Positions 1 through 9,410 of a stretch of 64,000 nt of DNA are shown one piece after another (position 1 is the stretch's first letter; each line of letters begins with the position of its first letter). The notes beneath the pieces are model-generated. The model made no database searches. It was not told where the DNA came from and saw nothing but the letters and a program-made list of their open reading frames with translations. Source of the DNA: Cupriavidus sp. MP-37 (GTDB lineage: Bacteria > Pseudomonadota > Gammaproteobacteria > Burkholderiales > Burkholderiaceae). The stretch covers positions 1,015,001 to 1,079,000 of the forward strand of contig NZ_CP085344.1 of NCBI RefSeq assembly GCF_020618415.1. Direction: 5' to 3'. The position numbers and the translations under genes were made by a program.

Positions 1-410
1 AGCCAGCCACAGGCGTGGTGCCAGAGCGCCAGTGGATGCGGCATGCCAGGGTGGCCGACGATCAGCAGCAAGCCTGCCGACATCAAAGCCATGCCGCTGC
101 CCTGCAGCCACAAGTGGGCGTGCCACCAAGTCTTGCGATCCAGCTCGTCAGGCCACGCTTGCGATGGCAACACCTTGCAGAAGCGTGCCGCCAGCATGCC
201 GAGCGGCAGCAGCACTCCCCAGCTCAGCACCATCAGACGACCGTGCCAGGCTACCGATGGCAGGATGTGGTGCGCGTCCGCGCGCGACAGCGGCTGGCCC
301 AGCCATTGCGCGGGCCAACCCGGCAACACGGCGGCGGTGAGGATGCCTGCGCAAAGCGCGAGGCCGAGCGCCAGCGTCCAGCGCGCTAACGCTGGCAGAA
401 CGAGCGGCAT
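1..410 (-). CDS. cytochrome b561-like membrane protein, C-terminus cut by window edge
   Basis: The first 136 codons of a gene that reads leftwards out of the window. The start ATG at 410 is preceded by an AGGAGA ribosome binding site about 9 bases upstream. The translation has a hydrophobic N-terminal segment (residues about 9-28), then the motif WHGRLMVLSWGVLLPLG near residue 54-70 and a later WWHAHLWLQGSG. Histidines spaced in hydrophobic helices with the HGRLM and H-x-x-LQ patterns are typical of haem-binding cytochrome b561 domains, which carry electrons across the inner membrane. The rest of the protein is not visible, so further domains and the true length are unknown. The family call is by motif only. 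Confidence 0.6.
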   Translation of the reverse strand, partial: MPLVLPALARWTLALGLALCAGILTAAVLPGWPAQWLGQPLSRADAHHILPSVAWHGRLMVLSWGVLLPLGMLAARFCKVLPSQAWPDELDRKTWWHAHLWLQGSGMALMSAGLLLIVGHPGMPHPLALWHHACGW

Positions 411-589
411 GTCGTGTCTCCTGTTGTTGTTCTGATGTGCAGCGCGGGCACCACCTTCTGCGCTGCAGCGGCCCCGGATCGGAACGTGGTGGCAACTATA
501 GCGAGCGGGGTACGATCCCTCTAATCAATTGATGGCATACCTGGTTCACCGCGGGTTATGGGCTGCTGAAATGGCTGCGCAAGGTAGCG

Positions 590-614
590 CGGGTGAAAAA
601 AGAAAAAGCCCGGC
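590..614 (-). terminator. distal half of the aspD terminator (split by IS)
   Basis: Read on the minus strand this holds the descending arm GCCGGGCT (614-607) followed by a T-rich tract (TTTTCTTTTTTC). The matching ascending arm AGCCCGGC lies at 2079-2072, on the other side of the insertion sequence. If the IS and one copy of the GATG duplication are removed, an 8-bp perfect stem with a 5-base loop and U-run is restored a short distance after the aspD stop codon. It is therefore read as the original intrinsic terminator of the aspT-aspD unit, now broken. Confidence 0.75.
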
Positions 615-620
615 GTGATG

Positions 621-645
621 TGAACTGCACCCCAAAAGTTGGACA
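621..645 (+). repeat. left terminal inverted repeat of the IS
   Basis: 25 bases beginning TGAACTGCACC and ending TTGGACA. It matches the reverse complement of 2044-2068 at 22 of 25 positions. The transposase binds such ends. The left repeat overlaps a long palindrome (628-660). Confidence 0.9.
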
Positions 646-660
646 CCAACTTTTGGGGTG
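628..660 (+). promoter_or_regulatory. 15-bp perfect palindrome over IS end and orfA ribosome binding site
   Basis: CACCCCAAAAGTTGG (628-642), loop ACA, then CCAACTTTTGGGGTG (646-660): a perfect 15-bp stem. The 3 prime arm includes the only GGGG sequence in front of the orfA ATG at 666. In RNA that enters from outside the element the hairpin would form and hide the ribosome binding site; RNA started inside would lack the 5 prime arm. This protection against read-through is known for other IS elements; here it is inferred. Confidence 0.6.
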
Positions 661-665
661 TTTTC

Positions 666-1199
666 ATGTATAGGTACACCGAGCAGTTCAGACTGTCGGT
701 CATCAAGGAATATCTGCGCGGGCAGGTAGGAGCTGGTGCGCTTGCCAAGCGCCATGGAATAGACGACGGGACGGTGCGACGCTGGGTGGCAGCCTATCGG
801 CTGCACGGTGAAGCCAGCCTGAGGCGCAGGTACAAGACCTACAGCGCCGAGTTCAAGCTCTCGGTGCTTGAGCGGATGCGCCGCCAAGGCTTGTCGCATC
901 GGGAAGTGGCGGCACTGTACGACATTCGCAATATCGGCGCCATTGGTGTGTGGGAACGCCAGTATGATGCTGGGGGTTTAGAAGCTCTGACGCCTCGGCC
1001 TAAGGGGCGGCGGCCCAGCAAGATGCCACAACGGACTCCCAAGACAAAGCCATCGCGGTCTTCAGACGACCGTACGCGCACACGCGAGGAACTCCTTGAA
1101 GAGTTGAACTACCTGCGCATGGAGAACGCGTACCTAAAAAAGCTCGAAGCCTTGGTTCAAGCGAGCAAGACATCTGCGCAACCCAAAAGGCGCAAATAG
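666..1199 (+). CDS. IS3-family transposase OrfA
   Basis: 177-residue DNA-binding subunit of the transposase. Two helix-turn-helix segments are visible, near residues 10-50 (SVIKEYLRG ... AKRHGIDDGTVRRWV) and 55-100 (LSHREVAALYDIRN ... GVWERQY), followed by a basic, proline-rich linker and a C-terminal leucine zipper (LLEELNYLRMENAYLKKLEAL) that would dimerise the protein. The ATG at 666 is preferred to an upstream in-frame codon inside the hairpin because it follows GGGG at a usual spacing. The TAG stop overlaps the GTG at the beginning of orfB. OrfA alone usually inhibits transposition; the active enzyme is the OrfAB fusion. Confidence 0.92.
   Translation: MYRYTEQFRLSVIKEYLRGQVGAGALAKRHGIDDGTVRRWVAAYRLHGEASLRRRYKTYSAEFKLSVLERMRRQGLSHREVAALYDIRNIGAIGVWERQYDAGGLEALTPRPKGRRPSKMPQRTPKTKPSRSSDDRTRTREELLEELNYLRMENAYLKKLEALVQASKTSAQPKRRK
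1136..1142 (+). other. programmed -1 frameshift site A AAA AAG
   Basis: In the orfA frame the codons read CTA AAA AAG, so the heptamer is in the correct phase for tandem slippage by one base. Reading on in the -1 frame gives an uninterrupted path through GCT CGA AGC into the orfB frame, yielding a 456-residue OrfAB. The site lies within the leucine zipper, as in IS150. Confidence 0.85.
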
Positions 1200-2035
1200 T
1201 GCTTGAGCTGAGGCAGCAGTACCCATTGTCCGGTTTGCTGAGGGTGGCGGGGCTGGCGCGCAGCACCTTCTACTACCAGCAGGCAGTGCTCCAGGCGCAG
1301 GACAAGTATGCGGAGCTGAAAACGCGCATTCGCGAACTCTTCGCCCGACACATGGGTCGTTATGGCTACCGCCGCATCACAGCGGCGATCCGGCAAACCG
1401 GTACGGTCGTCAACCACAAGACGGTTCAGCGGCTCATGCACGAGATGGGATTGAAGTCGTTGGTCCGGCCGAAGAAATACCGATCCTACAAGGGCATGGT
1501 GGGTCGTGTCGCGCCCAACGTTCTGCAACGGCGATTCCACGCCAAACGCGCGAATCGGAAGTGGGTAACCGACGTGACCGAGTTCAACGTGGCCGGCGAG
1601 AAGCTCTACCTTTCCCCGGTGCTGGACCTGTACAACGGCGAGATCATCGCCTACGAGACTGCCCGCAGGCCCGCCTTTGAGATGGTGAGGAATATGCTGA
1701 AGAAGGCGTTCCGCCGCCTCGGCCCGAAGGATCGACCCGTACTGCATTCCGATCAGGGCTGGCAGTATCAGATGCCGGCCTATCAGCGAATGCTCAAAAA
1801 GCGCAGCGTCCGTCCCAGCATGTCGCGCAAGGGCAATTGTCTGGACAACGCCGCCATGGAAAGCTTCTTCGGCACCCTGAAGTCCGAATTCTTCTACCTG
1901 AACAAATTCGCCAGCGTCGAGAAACTACAGCAAGGCCTGGCCCAATACATTCACTACTACAATCACGACCGCATCAAACTCAAACTAAAAGGGCTGAGTC
2001 CCGTGAAGTACAGGACTCAGCCCTCTCAAGCCTAG
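1199..2035 (+). CDS. IS3-family transposase OrfB (DDE integrase)
   Basis: Catalytic part of the transposase, 278 residues counted from the overlapping GTG. It begins with the HTH-21-like region (GLLRVAGLARSTFYY, then GRYGYRRITAAIRQTG) and then the rve integrase core. The catalytic triad is visible as D in WVTDVTEF, D in LHSDQGWQY and E in NAAMESFFGTLKSE. The C-terminal YIHYYNHDRIKLKLKGLSPVKYR is the standard IS3 ending. It is most likely made only as the OrfAB fusion through the frameshift at 1136-1142, since no ribosome binding site precedes the GTG. No frameshift or stop interrupts it. Confidence 0.93.
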   Translation: MLELRQQYPLSGLLRVAGLARSTFYYQQAVLQAQDKYAELKTRIRELFARHMGRYGYRRITAAIRQTGTVVNHKTVQRLMHEMGLKSLVRPKKYRSYKGMVGRVAPNVLQRRFHAKRANRKWVTDVTEFNVAGEKLYLSPVLDLYNGEIIAYETARRPAFEMVRNMLKKAFRRLGPKDRPVLHSDQGWQYQMPAYQRMLKKRSVRPSMSRKGNCLDNAAMESFFGTLKSEFFYLNKFASVEKLQQGLAQYIHYYNHDRIKLKLKGLSPVKYRTQPSQA

Positions 2036-2043
2036 CCAATCAC

Positions 2044-2068
2044 TGTCCAACTTTTTGGGGTCAGTTCA
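2044..2068 (-). repeat. right terminal inverted repeat of the IS
   Basis: Reverse complement begins TGAACTGACCCC and matches the left end with three mismatches. It is followed directly by the second copy of the GATG target duplication (2069-2072). Confidence 0.9.
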
Positions 2069-2071
2069 GAT

Positions 2072-2079
2072 GCCGGGCT
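2072..2079 (-). terminator. proximal half of the aspD terminator (split by IS)
   Basis: On the minus strand this is AGCCCGGC, the ascending arm of the stem whose partner is at 614-607. It begins 24 bases after the aspD stop codon. The IS lies in what was the hairpin loop. Confidence 0.75.
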
Positions 2080-2102
2080 GCAGCGAACGCGGGTGTGCAG
2101 TC

Positions 2103-5508
<3,406 letters not shown>

Positions 5509-5930
5509 CTAAGGCTCCTGGAAAGAGTGAGGCAGGTTGGGCGAGTTGTGGCATCCGGGCGTGGGGGCGCTGGGACTCGGCCTCGCGGGCGGCGCGCGTG
5601 CAGGTGCCGCGGTGCGTGACGCGGCATACCGTCCCTGGGCGCGAGGGCGATCATGGCGACGCGGTCCGTTTGCGCTGTCGGCACGCAGGCAACACGTGCG
5701 ACGGCATGGCCGTGTCGAGGCAGCGAAACGATTATCTCTGCCGCTCCGGGGGCGGCGTAGTGAAAGCTTTTGTCGGTGAATTAAACGCAGTCAACATTGC
5801 GCGCGCGGATGGCGCGGCTGCGCGGAGCGGGCTGGATGGCGCGGCGCAAAGGCGCGGCGCGTACCCGCCGAAGGGAGGGCGCCGCCGCCTCACCCGGACC
5901 GGTGCGGCGGCAGGGACGAATGCGCCGGGC
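5509..5930. other. 422-bp intergenic region upstream of aspT
   Basis: Separates aspT from the M48 gene, both on the minus strand. No convincing open frame was found on either strand. A TTGACT hexamer on the minus strand (5794-5789) lies in an AT-richer patch and may be part of the aspT promoter, but no good -10 sequence sits at the right distance. The stretch from 5840 to 5920 is GC-rich and lacks a T-run, so no intrinsic terminator is visible for the M48 gene. Confidence 0.4.
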
Positions 5931-6674
5931 TCAGCGCCCGCCGGCCAGGCGCGCTTCGATATGCTTGGCGCGCTCCAGCGAGCCCGGGTGCGAACTCAGC
6001 ATGCTCGATTGCCCGCCATCGAGCGTCGACATCTTGCGGAACGCCGACGCCAGCGCCTGGCGGTTGGCGCCGTTCTTCGTCAGCAGGTCAAAGGAATAAT
6101 CGTCGGCCGCGGTTTCCTGGCGCTGCGAGAACTGCGCATTGACGAACTGCTCGGCCAGCGCGCCGATCTGCGACGACGACAGCGCCGTCAGCGAAGCAAT
6201 GCCGGTCGACCCCAGCAAGCCGCGCGCCGCGGCCGCGGTGTAGGCTACCTGCATCGCCGCCTTGGTGTGGCCCAGCGCCACATGGCCGATCTCGTGGCCG
6301 ACCACGCCGCGCACCTCGTCGTCGCTGAGCAGGTCCATCAGCCCGCTGTAGACCCGCACGCAGCCGTTGGCCATGGCCCAGGCGTTGATGTCCTTGGTCA
6401 TGTAGACCTTGGCGTCGAGCGGCAGCCCGGTATTGCCCAGGCCGCTCATCACGGTGGCCAGGCGCCGGGCATAGGTGCTGCCGGCCGGCGCGATGGTGTT
6501 CTTCTTGTCCATCTCGGCGCAGGACTGGTCCGACAGCGTCTTGACGTTGCTGTCCGACAGCGTCGCGGCGGTAAACAGGCTGCCGCCGGCCTGGGTCAGG
6601 CTTTCCATGTTGGCGCCGGCACAGCCGGCCAGCAGAGTGGCGCAGGCGAGGACGGGCAGGGTCAGTCGGCTCAT
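5931..6674 (-). CDS. M48-family zinc metalloprotease, predicted lipoprotein
   Basis: 247 residues. The N-terminus MSRLTLPVLACATLLAGC is a lipoprotein signal with the acylated cysteine at C18, placing the protein on a periplasmic face of the envelope. The zinc-binding HEIGH motif is at H127-H131 and the third ligand is expected in QETAADDYS. A single-domain lipoprotein of this size resembles the E. coli proteases LoiP and YcaL, which act in outer-membrane protein quality control. The ATG at 6674, preceded by GGAG, was chosen over an upstream frame extension because it gives a proper signal peptide. The substrate is unknown. Confidence 0.85.
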   Translation of the reverse strand: MSRLTLPVLACATLLAGCAGANMESLTQAGGSLFTAATLSDSNVKTLSDQSCAEMDKKNTIAPAGSTYARRLATVMSGLGNTGLPLDAKVYMTKDINAWAMANGCVRVYSGLMDLLSDDEVRGVVGHEIGHVALGHTKAAMQVAYTAAAARGLLGSTGIASLTALSSSQIGALAEQFVNAQFSQRQETAADDYSFDLLTKNGANRQALASAFRKMSTLDGGQSSMLSSHPGSLERAKHIEARLAGGR

Positions 6675-6850
6675 GGTCGCTCCGGGATAGCGGGGATAAA
6701 CGGGATGGCAATGCCCTAGGATAGGCAGCCACGCCCGCAGGTACCAGTGGGCGCTGTCCGACACACCTTGAAACGTCGGCCGGAAGGCATCGCAGGTATA
6801 AGCGATGTGACGGAACCGGCTGGAGATTCAGGGCTGCCGGCCATTAATAT

Positions 6851-6862
6851 TTGTAAGTACAA
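6851..6862. promoter_or_regulatory. operator palindrome of the brn locus
   Basis: TTGTA AG TACAA, a 5-2-5 inverted repeat just upstream of the brnT remnant. It overlaps a good -10 hexamer, TACAAT at 6858-6863. BrnA-type ribbon-helix-helix antitoxins repress their own operon by binding such palindromes, so this is the likely BrnA operator. Confidence 0.55.
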
Positions 6863-6870
6863 TTAATCGT

Positions 6871-7001
6871 GTGACCATCGAATTCGATCCCGCTAAGCGA
6901 GACAAGACCCTGGGCGAACACGCGGCGAGGCACGCCGCATCATCAGCATGAGGAAAGCCAATGAACGGGAACAAGCGCGCTACTTCCACCACCTGGGTTG
7001 A
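6871..7001 (+). pseudogene. brnT: brnT toxin remnant with internal deletion
   Basis: The GTG at 6871 opens the typical BrnT start (TIEFDPAKRDKTLGE). After about 17 codons the sequence jumps to the typical BrnT end, RRIISMRKANEREQARY, read in another frame from about 6924 to the TGA at 6999. BrnT toxins are normally about 90 residues, so roughly 50-60 central codons, including most of the ribonuclease fold, are missing and the two ends are out of frame. No functional RNase can be made. The stretch still overlaps the brnA start, as in intact loci. Confidence 0.8.
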
Positions 7002-7245
7002 TCCCGATGACGCGCCGGAGTTGACTGACGAGTTTTTCAAGCAGGCCGACTTGCTGCATGGGGACAAGCTCGTCAAACGAGGGCGCGGCCGTCCACGCGG
7101 TACCACCAAGACCGCCACGACTGTACGCCTGGATGACGATGTCCTCGAGGCGTTGAAGGCAAGCGGACCGCGCTGGCAAACGCGGCTCAATGTCCTGGTT
7201 CGCGACTGGCTGAAGACGCACAAGCTCGACGAAATCGAGGTCTGA
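6961..7245 (+). CDS. brnA: BrnA-family antitoxin, orphaned
   Basis: 94 residues. The N-terminal half is acidic (TWVDPDDAPELTDEFFKQADLLHGD) and in family members wraps the toxin; the C-terminal half TVRLDDDVLEALKASG ... LNVLVRDWLKTH is a ribbon-helix-helix DNA-binding domain. The start ATG follows GAGGAAAG. The gene is intact although the cognate brnT has lost its centre, so it can no longer neutralise a local toxin. It may still repress the palindrome at 6851-6862 or act on a related toxin elsewhere. The downstream neighbour is tRNA-Leu in the opposite direction. Confidence 0.87.
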   Translation: MNGNKRATSTTWVDPDDAPELTDEFFKQADLLHGDKLVKRGRGRPRGTTKTATTVRLDDDVLEALKASGPRWQTRLNVLVRDWLKTHKLDEIEV

Positions 7246-7300
7246 GCAGGAGCCGGCCTTATGTGGACGGCTTATTGGCTGATTGCTTTGGAAGGAAATC

Positions 7301-7385
7301 TGGTGCCCGGGGTCGGACTCGAACCGACACGCCTTGCGGCGGGGGATTTTGAGTCCCCTGCGTCTACCTGTTTCACCACCCGGGC
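7301..7385 (-). tRNA. tRNA-Leu (anticodon CAA)
   Basis: Minus strand. Acceptor stem GCCCGGG pairs with CCCGGGC before A-CCA, and the CCA end is encoded. The anticodon stem GGGGA/TCCCC holds the loop CTCAAAA, giving anticodon CAA, which reads the leucine codon UUG. A long variable arm (GCC GCAA GGC) marks a class II tRNA, and the T-arm GTCGGTTCGAACCCGAC is standard. It stands alone. Confidence 0.96.
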
Positions 7386-7426
7386 AGGTGTGACGGCATC
7401 GGAACCGATGCCGGGCTGAGCCGGGG

Positions 7427-7455
7427 ATTATGCCGGAAATCCCGCTGCCGGACAA
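7427..7455 (-). promoter_or_regulatory. sigma70 promoter of tRNA-Leu
   Basis: On the minus strand, -35 TTGTCC (7455-7450), a 17-bp spacer, and -10 CATAAT (7432-7427). Transcription would begin near 7420, about 35 bases before the mature tRNA. Confidence 0.7.
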
Positions 7456-7550
7456 CCGGCGCCGGGCCGGTCCGGGGTCACGCAAATCCGGTAGCATGGC
7501 GTCCAGTCCTGCGCCCGCCAACCGTACCGATTGCGCCGACCCCGACCGCC

Positions 7551-8471
7551 ATGACCGACCCAGACTTGCTTGCGCGCCTTGCCAGCCTGCCTTCGCAGGA
7601 CCCCGCCTTCTATGACCGCGAGTACAACAACCGCGCCAATGTGCCGGACAACCCGGCGCACCTGGCGCGCTGGGCGCAATGGTCGGCGCAGGTGCGCGCA
7701 CGCGGCCATTTCCTGGCGGACCTGAGCTATGCCGGCGCGGACTCGCGCCATGCGTCCGGCGAGACCCTGGACTACTTCCCCGCGCAGCGCGCCAACGGGG
7801 CCTTGCCGCCGCTGCTGGTGTTCGTGCACGGCGGCTATTACCGCGCGCTGGACAAGCACGACCACAGCTTCGTCGCCAGCGCGCTGCCGGCGCTGGGGGT
7901 GTCGGTGGCGGTGGTCAACTACACGCTGGTGCCGGCGGCGACGGTGCCGGAGATCGTGCGGCAGGTGCTGCGCAGCGTGGCCTGGCTGTACCGGCAGGCG
8001 GACCGTCTCGGCCACGATCCGGACCGGCTGTTCGTGGCAGGGCATTCGGTGGGCGGCCACCTGGTGGCGATGCTGATGGCCGCGCGCTGGCCGCAACTGG
8101 GGGCGGATCTGCCTGAGGGACTGGTGCGGGGCGGCCTTTCGGTCAGCGGACTGTACGACCTGGAGCCGCTGCGGCGCGCGGCCTTCCTGCAGTGCGACCT
8201 GCAGCTGTCGGAAGCCGATGTCGCGCGGCTCTCGCCCGCGTACATGGCGCCCGCCGGCGATGCGCCGCTGGCGATCGCGGTGGGCGAGCTGGAGGCGGAC
8301 GAATATCACCGCCAGCATGCGCTGATCCGCGCGGCGTGGCCGGCCAAGGTGGCGCATCCGGCGGCGAGCGACCTGGTGCTGCCGGACTGCCATCACTTCA
8401 ATGTGCTGGACAGCCTGGCCAGCGCGGACGGCGCGCTGACGCAAGCGGTGCTGCGCCTGGTAGGGCGCTGA
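7551..8471 (+). CDS. alpha/beta hydrolase (HSL/kynurenine formamidase-like)
   Basis: 306-residue cytoplasmic serine hydrolase. HGGYY at residues 93-97 forms the oxyanion hole typical of the hormone-sensitive-lipase group, the nucleophile is S166 in GHSVGGH, and the likely catalytic histidine lies in CHHFN near the C-terminus. The pattern HGGYY ... GHSVGGH also fits arylformamidases such as kynurenine formamidase, but no other kynurenine gene is present nearby, so the substrate is not assigned. No clear ribosome binding site precedes the ATG. It converges with the dehydrogenase gene downstream and is separated from it by only 21 bases. Confidence 0.75.
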   Translation: MTDPDLLARLASLPSQDPAFYDREYNNRANVPDNPAHLARWAQWSAQVRARGHFLADLSYAGADSRHASGETLDYFPAQRANGALPPLLVFVHGGYYRALDKHDHSFVASALPALGVSVAVVNYTLVPAATVPEIVRQVLRSVAWLYRQADRLGHDPDRLFVAGHSVGGHLVAMLMAARWPQLGADLPEGLVRGGLSVSGLYDLEPLRRAAFLQCDLQLSEADVARLSPAYMAPAGDAPLAIAVGELEADEYHRQHALIRAAWPAKVAHPAASDLVLPDCHHFNVLDSLASADGALTQAVLRLVGR

Positions 8472-8492
8472 GCCGCCACCGCGCGCCGGGCT

Positions 8493-9374
8493 TCAGCCCT
8501 CCAGCACGCGCAGCAGCGACGAGGTATCGTCCTTGCCCCAGCCCTTTTCCATCAGCGTGCGCAGTTGCGCCGAGGTGGCCTGCATCGCGGGCAGGTCCAG
8601 GCCGATTTCCTCGGCGATATCGCGCGCCAGGCCGAAGTCCTTGTCGTGCAGCCGCGCCTCGATGCCGGCGGCGAAGTTGCGCGCCACCATCTTGGGGCCC
8701 ATCAGGTCGAGCATGCGGCTGCCGGCCATGCCGGTCGCCATGGCCTCGAACACGCGGCCGGTGTCGACCTCCTGCGCGGCGGCAAAGCGCATCGCTTCGG
8801 CAATGCCCTCGATATTGACCACCTGGGCGATCTGGTTGCACAGCTTGGCGACCTGGCCGGCGCCGTGGTCGCCGATATGGGTGATGGTCCGGCCCAGCCG
8901 CTCGAGCAGCGGGCGCACGCGCTCCAGTATCTCGGCCTTGCCGCCGACCATGATGGTCAGCGTGCCGGCCTCGGCGCCCATGGTGCCGCCCGACACCGGG
9001 CAGTCGAGCGCCTCGATGCCGCGCGCGGCCAGCGCCGTGGCGATCTCGCGCGTGACGATGGGGGAGATCGTGCTGTGGTCGACGCAGATGGTGCCGGGCG
9101 CGGCACCGTGGATCACGCCCTGCGCGCCCAGCAAGACTTCCCGCACATCTTCGGACGAGGTCACGTTGGTGAAGACCACGCTGGCGCCGCGCGCCGCCTC
9201 GGCCGGGGTGAAGAACGGTTCGGCCCCCAGCGCGCGCGCGGCCTCGGCCGCCTCCGGGCGGCGCACGAAGGCGCGCACGGTGTGGCCGGCGGCCAGCAGG
9301 TGGCGCACCATGTGCGAGCCCATGGCGCCCAGGCCGATAAAGGCGACGGTGACGGGGGTGGGAGTCGTGCTCAT
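8493..9374 (-). CDS. NAD(P)-dependent beta-hydroxyacid dehydrogenase
   Basis: 293 residues of the 3-hydroxyisobutyrate / tartronate-semialdehyde reductase group. The Rossmann motif FIGLGAMGSHM is at residues 12-22, DHSTISP and DCPVSGGTMGAEAGTL are the substrate-binding signatures, and GAGQVAKLCNQ holds the catalytic lysine. The C-terminal half is the helical 6PGDH-like domain. The exact hydroxyacid cannot be told from sequence alone. It lies 36 bases after the gene for a periplasmic binding protein on the same strand, so the two are probably cotranscribed and the binding protein may deliver the substrate or a precursor. Confidence 0.82.
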   Translation of the reverse strand: MSTTPTPVTVAFIGLGAMGSHMVRHLLAAGHTVRAFVRRPEAAEAARALGAEPFFTPAEAARGASVVFTNVTSSEDVREVLLGAQGVIHGAAPGTICVDHSTISPIVTREIATALAARGIEALDCPVSGGTMGAEAGTLTIMVGGKAEILERVRPLLERLGRTITHIGDHGAGQVAKLCNQIAQVVNIEGIAEAMRFAAAQEVDTGRVFEAMATGMAGSRMLDLMGPKMVARNFAAGIEARLHDKDFGLARDIAEEIGLDLPAMQATSAQLRTLMEKGWGKDDTSSLLRVLEG

Positions 9375-9410
9375 GCCATGCTTCCTTTGTTGATGCGTTG
9401 ATGCGGCGGG

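Larger units (their letters stand above)
621..2068 (+). mobile_element. IS3-family insertion sequence (IS150-like group), 1448 bp
   Basis: Complete element bounded by 25-base imperfect inverted repeats (22 of 25 match) starting TGAACTG at both ends, and flanked by a 4-bp direct repeat GATG (617-620 and 2069-2072). It carries two overlapping frames, orfA with a helix-turn-helix pair and a leucine zipper, and orfB with the DDE integrase domain, joined by a -1 frameshift site. The 3-4 bp duplication, the A AAA AAG slippery heptamer and the orfA/orfB layout are those of the IS150 group of IS3. All catalytic residues are present and both frames are open, so the element looks intact and recently inserted. 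Confidence 0.95.

Noticed and set aside
5766..5794. Possible aspT promoter with TTGACT
   Set aside because: No acceptable -10 at 16-18 bp spacing; kept only as a remark on the intergenic region.
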